Part shown: positions 9,746 to 18,982 of the stretch, piece after piece
Layout: every line of letters starts with the position of its first letter
Numbering within the stretch: the stretch's first letter is position 1
Assembly: GCA_027575765.1 (NCBI GenBank)
Contig: JANBPT010000206.1
Span: 1-56,556 of the forward strand
DNA length: 56,556 bases
Direction: 5' to 3'
Source: Tieghemiomyces parasiticus
Lineage: Eukaryota; Kickxellomycota; Dimargaritomycetes; Dimargaritales; Dimargaritaceae
The notes under the pieces: generated by a model
Told to the model about the DNA's origin: nothing
Database searches by the model: none
What the model saw: only the letters and a program-made list of their open reading frames with translations
Position numbers and translations under genes: made by a program

Positions 9746-12700
9746 ATGGGCAAACGCAGCACCGGTCGGCATGCCGACCCCCTCGCCGCGGGCGTACCCT
9801 GCGAGGACCTGAGCCAGCTGGCCTCCAGCGCCAACGATGCCACCCTCACTCAGGTCCTCCAGCAACTAGCTACCACCGGTCGCCCCTATGTCAACGTCCA
9901 GCCCTCCGTCCTCGTAGCGCTGAATCCTGCCCCGGGCCATGCCTTGCATAACGATACCAACCTGCAGTTTTACACCGAACAGTGTTACCGTGGCTTTGAC
10001 CCGCAACTCCGCCAGCCTGTGGCCCCCCATGTCTATCAGACCGCCGCCCGCGCTTACTTCCACCTGCGTCGTCTAGGCCAGGACCAATCTATCGTCCTAT
10101 CCGGGATGGCCGGCTCCGGCAAGTCCCAGTCCTACCGCCATATCATCAGCGAACTCTGCGCCCTTGCCACTCATGCCAAAAAGGAGCAGAAGAGCCACAC
10201 CCAGCTCGACAACACCCTCACCGTGCTGGAGGCTTTCGGTAACGCCAGTGCCCTGGGTAGCCTCAACTCCACCCGCTTCGGCATGTTCCAGGAGATCCAG
10301 TTTAACGAGCGCGGCCGCATCATTGGCGCGAAGACCCTCACCTATTCCCTGGAACGGTCGCGCGTCACTAACGTGCCCGCTGGCGAGCGCAACTTCCACA
10401 TTTTTTACTACCTGTTGCAGGGCTCGTCGGCCCAGGAGCGTAGCACCTACCAGCTGCACGACGCCGCCCACTTCCGGTACATGACCCCCATGGCCGACGC
10501 GACCAAGAGCCGCTTCTCACGGACTAGCTACATCGAAACCGATACCAGTGATAAATCCGTCAAGCTGGAGGACCTCAAAACCGCCCTGCGTGCCGTGGGG
10601 CTCAAGTCCCGCCTGCAGACCCAGATGTTCCAACTCCTGGCCGGCATCCTGCACCTAGGAAACATTGAATTTGAGGAGGCCGCCAGCGCCCAGGAGTCGG
10701 CTTCCATCCGCAACCCTGAGGTGCTGGCCACCGTCGCCTCCTTCCTCGGTGTCAACGCCGCCACTCTAGAGAGCACCCTAATGTACAAGACTCGACTGGT
10801 GGGCTCCGAACTCTGCACCGTCTTCCTCAACCTGGAGGCTGCTGAGCGCCAGCGGGACACCCTGGCCCGCGTGCTCTACTCACTCATGTTCACCTGGCTG
10901 GTAGAGTCCATCAACAAGCGATCCTGCCACGACCAGCCCGCCAACTTTATCGGCATCCTGGACCAGTACGGCTTCCAGACCGGCGCCTCGCTCAACCGCT
11001 TTGAGAACTTCTGCGTCAACTTTGCCAACGAGAAGCTGCATCGCTACGTGCTTACCGACATCATGTCCGACCACTCCGCTCTCAACGACGAGCTGGTATG
11101 CGACGGTATTCCGCTGCCCCAGGTGGCCTATCAACCCCACGTGGCCACCGCCGATCTTTTGGATGGCCCTCAGGGCCTGATCGCCGCCGCCCGCGACTTT
11201 GCCGCGTCCAGTGGGTCCAGTGACCCGAGCCAGGCCGACGCCGAGTTGTACGCCGCCTTCACTCGCGCCGGGGCCGCTCACGCCGCCTTCAGCGCCGGGA
11301 ACCCACCGGCCGCTGCCGCGCGTAACCGCCGGGCCGCCGCCGGCACTTTCGTCGTGCAGCACTTCGTACAACCCGTGTCCTACTCTATCGAACACTTCCA
11401 CGCTAAGAACACCGAGACTAGCTTGCCCGCGGACTTTGTCAACCTGTTCCGTGAGACGGGCCACAATATCTTCGTGAACGGTCTGTTCAATTCCACCGCC
11501 GTCGCCACTGAGGTCCACCCGAGCCACCAGGCCACCGTGGTCGCCGCCCAGCAGTCGACCCGGCCCACCCGGCGTCCCACTCGCAAGTTCACAAAGCGCG
11601 TACCCAAGTCGCGTGTGGATGAGGCCGGAGCCGCCCAGGCTGACGAGGCCCTGCGCCGCGCCCACGAGGCGTCCCAGGCCGAGGCCGGCACCACGGTGCT
11701 CTCTGACCTCAACGGAACCCTGAACGACCTGTTCGCCGCCATGGACGAGACCAAGGTGTGGCACGTGGTTCACATCCGTCCAGCCCCCATTGACTCCTCA
11801 GGGTTCGACACCGAATTTGTACGCCAGCAGGTCCGGGCGCTCGCGCTGCCGGACGTGGTGCGCCGCCGCCCGGTCGAGTTTACCATCGGATTCACGTTTG
11901 ATGAGTTTGTCACTCGCTTCGCCCCGCTCATGGTCAGCCTGGACGGGGCTCGCAGTCCCCTGCAGCGCGTGGAAGCCATGGCTGCCCAGTGGTGCTGGAA
12001 GGCCAATGTCAATTTCGCCGTGGGTCACTCCAAGGTGTTCTTCACGGAGGACACCTGGAAGTCCGTGGAGGACCGTTTGCGCCAGATGGAGAAGGGCGAC
12101 CGTGCTGCCGATCGGGCCTCGCGGTTCGACGGCGCCGCTGGTATGGCCGACCCAGGCGTGCCTGGCTATGCCGGCGACGACAGCCGCTCCATCATCTCGG
12201 GCTACCAGGATGGGACGGGCTCCGACCAGGGCCTTTTGGGTTCGGCCGGCGATATGCGTTCCCCGCCGCTCGCCACCCCACCCCGCCGCTTCATGGGAGC
12301 CGCCGCCGGTGGCGCCATGGGCCATAACGGCTATGACTCGGACGCCGGCAGCGTGGCCGCCAGTGACGACGAGTTCCTCCACGGCGGAGGTGCTCGCCGC
12401 GGATTCAACAATGCTGGCGACGAGAAGTCCGTGTATGACAGCGAGGCGGGCGATGGGCCGCTCATCAAGAACGCCGGCACGGGCGACCTGACCAAGGAAG
12501 CCCCCGGCGAGGAAGTTGCCGAGGAGATCGTGCTCACCCGCACCCGCCGCTGCTGGGTGATCGCCACTTGGGCCCTGACCTGGTGGATTCCGAGCTTCGC
12601 GCTTAGCGTTTGCGGCCGCATGAAGCGCCCTGACATCCAGATGGCCTGGCGTGAGAAGGTGGCCATTTGTCTCCTCATCGTGCTTCTATGGGGCGTGGTC

Positions 12701-15700
12701 CTGTTTTACATCGTCGGCTTCTCGCTCCTTTTGTGCCCCAAGCAGTACGTGTACTCCGCCACTGATGTGGGCTACCACCAGGGCACCACCGACATGTGGG
12801 TGTACGTGCGTGGGTCCGTTTATGACGTGTCTACCTTGGGCAACAGTCAGCACGGCGTCGTGAACGGCCGAGCGGCCGCCACCAACGACGAGATTCTCAT
12901 GTTCGCCGGTCAGGATGTCAACGCCACCTTCCCCGTGGCCATCGCTGCCGCCTGCCCGCAGCTCGTGCCCTCCTCTTCGGACCAGTACTACACCACCTTC
13001 CTCGAGTTCGACACCACCTTAGAGGCGCCCAGCTTCCCTTACACGCACACTGCCGGTCGCTCGGGTATTTCGACCCAGCTTAATGACCCGCAGTTCTACT
13101 ACAAGACTGCCGTGCCCGCCATGAAACGCCGGCGCAAGGGCGACGTAGTATGGACCCGCGAGTGGATCCAGCACCACCGCAAGAAGAATGGCTACCGCTG
13201 GGGCATCATCAACGAGGAGGTCTTCAACCTCAACCAGTATTTCCTTACCAAGAGCAACCACCAGGCCTCGGCCAACGCCCCCGGGGTGTTCAATTACGCC
13301 TTCCTGGACCCCCGCGTGGAGGCCCTCTTCAGCTCCGACTCGGGTAGCCCGTTGGACCTGACTGAGTACTGGGACACGAAGGTGCCCAAAGCGGTGCGCG
13401 ACAAGACCTATAGCTGCCTCAAGAACCTGTTCTACGTGGGCCGCGTGGATACGCGCCAGGACATCAAATGCACTTTCCCGTACTATCTGCTGCTGGCCTC
13501 GTCCATCTTGCTGGTGGCGGTGATCGCCATCAAGTTCCTGTGCGCCCTGCAGCTCACCCCCAAGCGCCGCCCCCAATTGCACGATAAGTTTGTCATCTGC
13601 CAAGTGCCCTGCTATACCGAAGGCGAGGAGGGTCTTCGCCGCACCATCGATTCGCTGGCCGGACTGGAGTACGACGACAAGCACAAGCTCATCTTCTTGA
13701 TCGCCGACGGTAACATCATCGGCAGCGGCAACGACCGGCCCACCCCGCGCATCATCCTGGACATTCTGGGCGTGGACCCCAAGCTGGACCCGGAGCCGAT
13801 GAGCTTCCAGAGCCTCGGCGAGGGCGCTAAGCAGCACAATATGGCGAAGGTGTACTCAGGCCTGTACGAGTTTGAAGGTCACGTCGTCCCGTACATCGTA
13901 GTGGTCAAGGTGGGCAAGCCCACCGAACGGTCCCGCCCTGGTAACCGCGGTAAGCGCGACTCGCAGGTCCTGCTCATGAACTTCCTCAACCGCGTCCACT
14001 TTGAGTCGGAAATGTCGCCCCTGGAACTGGAAATCTTCCACCAGATGAAGAACATCATTGGCGTGCACCCCAGTCTGTACGAGTACTGCCTCATGGTGGA
14101 TGCCGACACGGAGGTACTGCCGGATTCCTTAACCCGCCTCATCGCCGTTACCGTTCACGACTCGCGCATCATTGGCCTGTGCGGTGAGACTCGACTGGCC
14201 AACGAGGACCTGTCCCTAACCACCATGATCCAGGTGTACGAGTATTTCATTTCGCATCACATGGCCAAGGCCTTCGAGTCCCTGTTCGGGTCCGTTACCT
14301 GTCTCCCGGGTTGTTTCTGCATGTACCGTATCCGCACCATCAAGGGCCAGCCGCTCATCATCCACCAGGACATCATCGATGCCTACTCGGAGAACCGGGT
14401 GGACACGCTGCACAAGAAGAACCTGTTGTCGCTGGGTGAGGATCGGTACTTGACCACCCTCATGATGAAGTACTTCCCCAGTTACAAGATGAAGTTTACC
14501 TCCGACGCCCAGTGTAAGACTATCGCCCCCGATAAGTGGTCCGTTTTGCTCTCCCAGCGCCGTCGCTGGATTAACTCCACTGTGCACAACCTCGTCGAAC
14601 TGGTGTTCCTGCCCGAACTGTGCGGCTTCTGCTGCTTCTCCATGCGCTTCGTGGTCTTCCTTGACCTGTTTGGTACCCTGGCCATGCCTGTGACCATCGC
14701 TTACCTGGGTTACCTTCTCTATCTGGGTATCTCGGGCACCAGCGACATTGGATACGTGTCCCTGATTTTGCTAGCTGCGGTGTACGGTCTCCAAGCGCTC
14801 ATCTTCCTCGTCAAGCGACAGTGGCAACATATTGGCTGGATGGTGATCTACATCTTGGCCATCCCTCTCTTCTCGTTCTTCCTGCCCGTGTACTCCTTCT
14901 GGCACTTTGACGACTTCTCGTGGGGTAACACCCGCGTGGTGGTCGGCGAGAAAGGTAAGACACAGCTCTACATTACCGACGAGGGCAAGTTCGACCCCAA
15001 GTCTATTCCGCTCAAGAAGTGGGCCCAGTTTGAGCAGGAGATGTGGGAGGGCCAGTCCGCCGGCTCCCACAACTCCCGCCCCGGCAGCCGCGCCCACTCC
15101 CGCGGGTCCAACCGCCCCGGTTCGGCCATGAGTCAGGGTGGCGCCGGGATGGTCACCGGTACTCCCATCGCCAGCTTCCCCCGTCCGGGTTCCCGCGCCG
15201 ACGCCCTCTCCCAGTACGGTGCTGGTGGTGCGGCCCCTATTTCGCAGTACGGTGGCGGCGGCGGCGGTGCCCCGATGTCCATGATGCTGCCCCCGACCGC
15301 CGTCGGCGGTCCGATGGATATTGGTCTCCGCCCAATGAGTTCTGCAAGCTCGCACTACGGTCCGCCGCCAACCCACGGCGTGGGTACAGCCCCGCGCGGA
15401 TCACACTATAACAGCATGATGATGCCCGGCAGCGGGGACTACCGCACGTCGCGGGCTGTGCCGCAGATGCCGCCTTCGGGTATCGACGGTGGCGGTGGGG
15501 ATTACCCCGGTCGTCCGGGCAGCGTGGCATCGCACTACTCGCACGCCGGCGCTGCGCACCACCACCCGCAGAGTTTCTATATGCCCCCACCTGGTGGTTA
15601 CGACCCGACGGCGGCCATGCCCTCTGACGATGAGATTGTCCAGGAGATCCGCAACATTTTGGCCACCGCTGACCTCATGACCATCACCAAGAAACAGGTC

Positions 15701-15796
15701 CGTGAGCGGCTCAACGAGTACTTCCGCTGTGATCTGACTTCCCGGCGGGAACTCATCAATTCGAGCATCGAGATGATCCTCCAGGGTCGGATGTAA
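9746..15796 (+). CDS. Chitin synthase with N-terminal myosin motor-like domain (class V/VII type, 2016 aa)
   Basis: A single uninterrupted 6-kb frame begins at ATG 9746. The myosin-like head spans about residues 30-790: P-loop GMAGSGKS near 120, switch I LNSTRF near 174, ERNFHIFYYLL, and switch II ILDQYGFQ near 404. A disordered Gly/Asp-rich linker follows, then two membrane helices (about 930-1000), a cytochrome-b5-like domain (about 1005-1085) and another helix (about 1245-1268). The glycosyltransferase core has IADGN near 1320, VDADTE near 1451, LPGCF, GEDR near 1564 and QRRRWINS near 1604, so all family-2 chitin synthase motifs are present. Helices at 1625-1720 and a Ser/Gly-rich tail precede a DEK_C domain (about 1959-2012). 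It polymerises UDP-GlcNAc into chitin at the plasma membrane; the head tethers transport vesicles to actin in related fungi. Confidence 0.96.
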   Translation: MGKRSTGRHADPLAAGVPCEDLSQLASSANDATLTQVLQQLATTGRPYVNVQPSVLVALNPAPGHALHNDTNLQFYTEQCYRGFDPQLRQPVAPHVYQTAARAYFHLRRLGQDQSIVLSGMAGSGKSQSYRHIISELCALATHAKKEQKSHTQLDNTLTVLEAFGNASALGSLNSTRFGMFQEIQFNERGRIIGAKTLTYSLERSRVTNVPAGERNFHIFYYLLQGSSAQERSTYQLHDAAHFRYMTPMADATKSRFSRTSYIETDTSDKSVKLEDLKTALRAVGLKSRLQTQMFQLLAGILHLGNIEFEEAASAQESASIRNPEVLATVASFLGVNAATLESTLMYKTRLVGSELCTVFLNLEAAERQRDTLARVLYSLMFTWLVESINKRSCHDQPANFIGILDQYGFQTGASLNRFENFCVNFANEKLHRYVLTDIMSDHSALNDELVCDGIPLPQVAYQPHVATADLLDGPQGLIAAARDFAASSGSSDPSQADAELYAAFTRAGAAHAAFSAGNPPAAAARNRRAAAGTFVVQHFVQPVSYSIEHFHAKNTETSLPADFVNLFRETGHNIFVNGLFNSTAVATEVHPSHQATVVAAQQSTRPTRRPTRKFTKRVPKSRVDEAGAAQADEALRRAHEASQAEAGTTVLSDLNGTLNDLFAAMDETKVWHVVHIRPAPIDSSGFDTEFVRQQVRALALPDVVRRRPVEFTIGFTFDEFVTRFAPLMVSLDGARSPLQRVEAMAAQWCWKANVNFAVGHSKVFFTEDTWKSVEDRLRQMEKGDRAADRASRFDGAAGMADPGVPGYAGDDSRSIISGYQDGTGSDQGLLGSAGDMRSPPLATPPRRFMGAAAGGAMGHNGYDSDAGSVAASDDEFLHGGGARRGFNNAGDEKSVYDSEAGDGPLIKNAGTGDLTKEAPGEEVAEEIVLTRTRRCWVIATWALTWWIPSFALSVCGRMKRPDIQMAWREKVAICLLIVLLWGVVLFYIVGFSLLLCPKQYVYSATDVGYHQGTTDMWVYVRGSVYDVSTLGNSQHGVVNGRAAATNDEILMFAGQDVNATFPVAIAAACPQLVPSSSDQYYTTFLEFDTTLEAPSFPYTHTAGRSGISTQLNDPQFYYKTAVPAMKRRRKGDVVWTREWIQHHRKKNGYRWGIINEEVFNLNQYFLTKSNHQASANAPGVFNYAFLDPRVEALFSSDSGSPLDLTEYWDTKVPKAVRDKTYSCLKNLFYVGRVDTRQDIKCTFPYYLLLASSILLVAVIAIKFLCALQLTPKRRPQLHDKFVICQVPCYTEGEEGLRRTIDSLAGLEYDDKHKLIFLIADGNIIGSGNDRPTPRIILDILGVDPKLDPEPMSFQSLGEGAKQHNMAKVYSGLYEFEGHVVPYIVVVKVGKPTERSRPGNRGKRDSQVLLMNFLNRVHFESEMSPLELEIFHQMKNIIGVHPSLYEYCLMVDADTEVLPDSLTRLIAVTVHDSRIIGLCGETRLANEDLSLTTMIQVYEYFISHHMAKAFESLFGSVTCLPGCFCMYRIRTIKGQPLIIHQDIIDAYSENRVDTLHKKNLLSLGEDRYLTTLMMKYFPSYKMKFTSDAQCKTIAPDKWSVLLSQRRRWINSTVHNLVELVFLPELCGFCCFSMRFVVFLDLFGTLAMPVTIAYLGYLLYLGISGTSDIGYVSLILLAAVYGLQALIFLVKRQWQHIGWMVIYILAIPLFSFFLPVYSFWHFDDFSWGNTRVVVGEKGKTQLYITDEGKFDPKSIPLKKWAQFEQEMWEGQSAGSHNSRPGSRAHSRGSNRPGSAMSQGGAGMVTGTPIASFPRPGSRADALSQYGAGGAAPISQYGGGGGGAPMSMMLPPTAVGGPMDIGLRPMSSASSHYGPPPTHGVGTAPRGSHYNSMMMPGSGDYRTSRAVPQMPPSGIDGGGGDYPGRPGSVASHYSHAGAAHHHPQSFYMPPPGGYDPTAAMPSDDEIVQEIRNILATADLMTITKKQVRERLNEYFRCDLTSRRELINSSIEMILQGRM

Positions 15797-18264
15797 GAAG
15801 TAGTGAGCGTCCGTTCGGGGAGGGGTGTTTCCTGCTACCACTTTTTTTACTCTACGTTATTGGACACACTCCTTTATACATTCACAAAACGCCCGTGGTC
15901 GCTCTTTCGGTCGTGACCATACTTTTTTTTTACGTCTCTGACTTTTTTTACACTCCTCTTTATTACTGTGCCTGATCCCACACACTTCGGGTTCCTTTGG
16001 CTCTTAGCGTTGTTATTTTTTTAGCCAGCCCCACAGCTTCTACTCATTCCATTCCCACATCCCTCATCACTATGATATAGCCCCATTAAACGCATATTAA
16101 TTTGATTTTATTGATTGGGTTCTCTTTCGGCTTGGATTTTGTGAATTAATTTTACAGGTGAAATTCAGCTATCCGATACGGCGCCTCCTCTCCCCCCTCC
16201 TCTGCCTGGTTGCCACTACTGTGCGACTTGCTAAGTGCCGTGTGGAACTCCATTTTCCACAGCATGACATTTAATGCCGCAGGTTGAAATGTTAGCGCCT
16301 CACTGGACTTCACCCAAAACCTGGATATAATGTGGTGGAGTGTGGCCTACCCTCACACCAATTCCAATCGGTGGGACGCCCCTGCGAGCAGACTGATGGC
16401 GAAGTGGATGCGAAGGTTAAGTAGGCACGCTCTACGATAGTCAGGTTGAATCAAGAGAAAATCAGGAGAGAGAGAAAAAAACTGGGCAAACAAGTGTCCA
16501 GGTATCCTCTCCTACCGCACACACAGACATGTCCACCTGACATGGTCAAAGGGTTCAGCTCGCTAACGCCACCATTAATTAAATGTAGATTCACCAACAG
16601 ACTGCAGTGGATTGCCACCCACACAGGGCCACGAAGCCCATAGGGTTATGATATGTAATCCCAAGACACCTGCCAGCTGATCTTCCCCGTGGCGTTCGGA
16701 CCGACTGTAACCTGATTGAGATTGTCCAGCCTATCTACATCTGTCAAGATTGATTGCAACGCACAGTCGTGTCGCAAAAAAAAACCCCACCACCACCACC
16801 ACATCAATGGCCACACGCCAGTTGCAGTATGTGATGGTGGTTTGAAGCAACTCAAGTCCTTCGAAGACCTAGCACTATCGATTGGAAAGAACGAAAGAGG
16901 GTGCGATGATGATGGTGATTATGGACACGAATGGTACGGGAAGTGGTAGACCTCCAAGCCATGATACTTTGAAACCGGTTATACACCCCTCCCCTTCCCT
17001 GTTTATATATCTATCTCTGTTTTTTTTTCCTGCACTCGTACACCTCGTTCTTCGCACCTGCTAACCCATCACTAGCCGCCTCAGTGAGAATACCGCTGCG
17101 AAGATGACTTGAGGGTGCTCATAAGTGGCTGATTGAAGGACACCTTTGGTATGCGCAGGCCCACGCCGCCCATCAAGCGTGTTTACTGTTCCCATATCAA
17201 CCCTCAACGGATGAAGAGAACCAGAGCGGGGCTACCTGCACGGTTGCGGCGACACCCGGCCGACCGGCTTGCTAATCCGGTCGGGGAGTTTTCCCGCCAG
17301 GCTATAGGTCGAAGGCACCCAAGCAGCTGCGGGTCTTAATTAAACCAACCATGACGCCGGGAAGGCCGTAGTGAGTGATTGAGTTTTACGTTTGGGGCTG
17401 ATGCATAATGACAAGGTTGGTAGATGTAGGCGATCTGTCCAATTTGCGGGTACATTATCTCCCCCACCCCTCCCCTGGGACCAGACATCCCCCCACTTGC
17501 TTGGACTCGGCTATTCGTGCATATTGGAGGGAGGCGGAGTGGTTAATCCCGATCTCAACCAAGGTCTATTTTGCCATGGCCATGCATACTTCCATCCTCC
17601 CCAAAAAAGTAGAGCCAACTTGTCATATCCCCCAGTTCACACTCAGACGATTGATTTTCAGTGCCAGTCTAAATTTAGATGGAGCGGCTGGTCGGAAAAA
17701 AAAGGAATGTACACCCTCCTCCTAAAAGATCACCTCCCCCCAAAAAAGGCAAGAACGGTTGGCCGCCCTCCAGATTTGCCCACTGCATCGCAAACTTTGT
17801 GAAGGTGCGAGTGGGAAAGGAGGTTCGCTCAGTAGGATAGCAGTGGACATTGGTGATGGCCGTTGGACATGCTGATGATGATGATGGGCGTGGCGGATTA
17901 ACACCGCCCGCGGCAACACTTCCTCCCATGCACCTTGAGGTCACCTAACTTGCATTTCATGTTCGTTCCGCCGTTTTGACAGGCTATATACTACCAAGCC
18001 CCCTCCCAACAGTTGAGTGTGGAGGTTATGATCTAAGGAAGAGCGCCCTATGCAATGTCTGACCGGCGGGACTCCATCTTTTCATACACCGCCGAGGCCG
18101 AGTCGGTTGGCTAAAGGGACCGTTCGCGCTATACAGGTTGTTTGGAAATGGGTGATGTGGTGGAGGGGTAGGAAGGGCCGAATCTGCAAGTAGCTGATCT
18201 ATGCTACTATGCTGTCAGTACGGATAAATTAGAAGGTATAACTGGGACCAGGTTCTAGCACTTA
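15797..18264. other. Intergenic region, no gene recognised
   Basis: It begins with the T-rich 3' UTR of the chitin synthase gene. It also contains a CCA repeat near 16787-16802 and a GATGAT run near 17870-17886. No frame has recognisable coding content. Confidence 0.55.
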
Positions 18265-18274
18265 TATATAAAAG
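18265..18274 (+). promoter_or_regulatory. TATA box candidate without a recognised gene
   Basis: TATATAAAAG is a strong TATA match on the plus strand. It is followed by a C/T-rich stretch (18400-18470) like the leaders of the real genes in this window, and then by an ATG at 18480. Confidence 0.35.
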
Positions 18275-18479
18275 CCGCAGTACAACGGCCTTCAATTAGT
18301 CACCATCCTGCGCACCCTGCCGACCTTATATTTTTCTTAAACCCTGGCGAGAGCCAAGATTGACTGTAAAACCCCACCGGACCCCACCTGCCCAAGTACT
18401 TATCGCAACCCATACGGCTCGAAATCCATCCACACCGCCCCCTTCCCCCTTCTCCACCACCGCGTACTGACTCGCTGTC

Positions 18480-18611
18480 ATGGCAAGCCAACTTCACCCT
18501 CGTTCGCCAGCAACCGCCGCCGTTCTTGTAGCGCCACGACCATCGGGCCTAGGTTCTAAGGGTCGATTGGGTAGAGGGTCCAACGACACCGTCGTGATAC
18601 CTCCTAAATAG
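18480..18611 (+). CDS. Candidate small ORF, 43 aa, unknown
   Basis: ATG 18480 opens 43 codons ending at TAG 18609-18611. The peptide starts MASQLHPRSPATAAVLVAP and resembles nothing I know. Support is contextual only: a TATA box 215 bp upstream, a C/T-rich leader, and an AATAAA near 18744, before the convergent M28 gene. It may instead be the first exon of a spliced gene (a CTTCCCAG acceptor-like site lies near 18635), or not coding at all. Confidence 0.25.
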   Translation: MASQLHPRSPATAAVLVAPRPSGLGSKGRLGRGSNDTVVIPPK

Positions 18612-18982
18612 GCTACCAACCCTTCTCCACTTCCCAGCTTCCGGCCCGCTGCCACCACGTGCAAAATCAACGCTGACGATATGTTTTGTAGCAACCTTTA
18701 GACTCGTTACTTCAAGCTGTTTCTTTGTTCCAAAAAGAGGATAAATAAGTACATCTATAAAAACATATATGCTAGGCCACGGTGGCCTGCTGTACCTCAT
18801 ACCGCGTAGGGGGACGCAAGGTTGGTGATTGTATTTTATTAATCCGGGGCGCGGTGGTGTTGAATAGCAAGGTAGATGCCGAAGAAAAAGCGAGCTACAA
18901 AGAGAACGTGTGCCGCAGGATAGCTTCCAGTGGGCCATGGGGTAAAGCAAAGAAAGGGGGGGGGACAGCGGGACGGTTTCCC

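Noticed and set aside
10880..13837. Several 200-300-codon minus frames opposite the chitin synthase (10880-11773, 11798-12382, 13019-13837)
   Set aside because: All lie inside the sense coding region, have low-complexity composition and match nothing.
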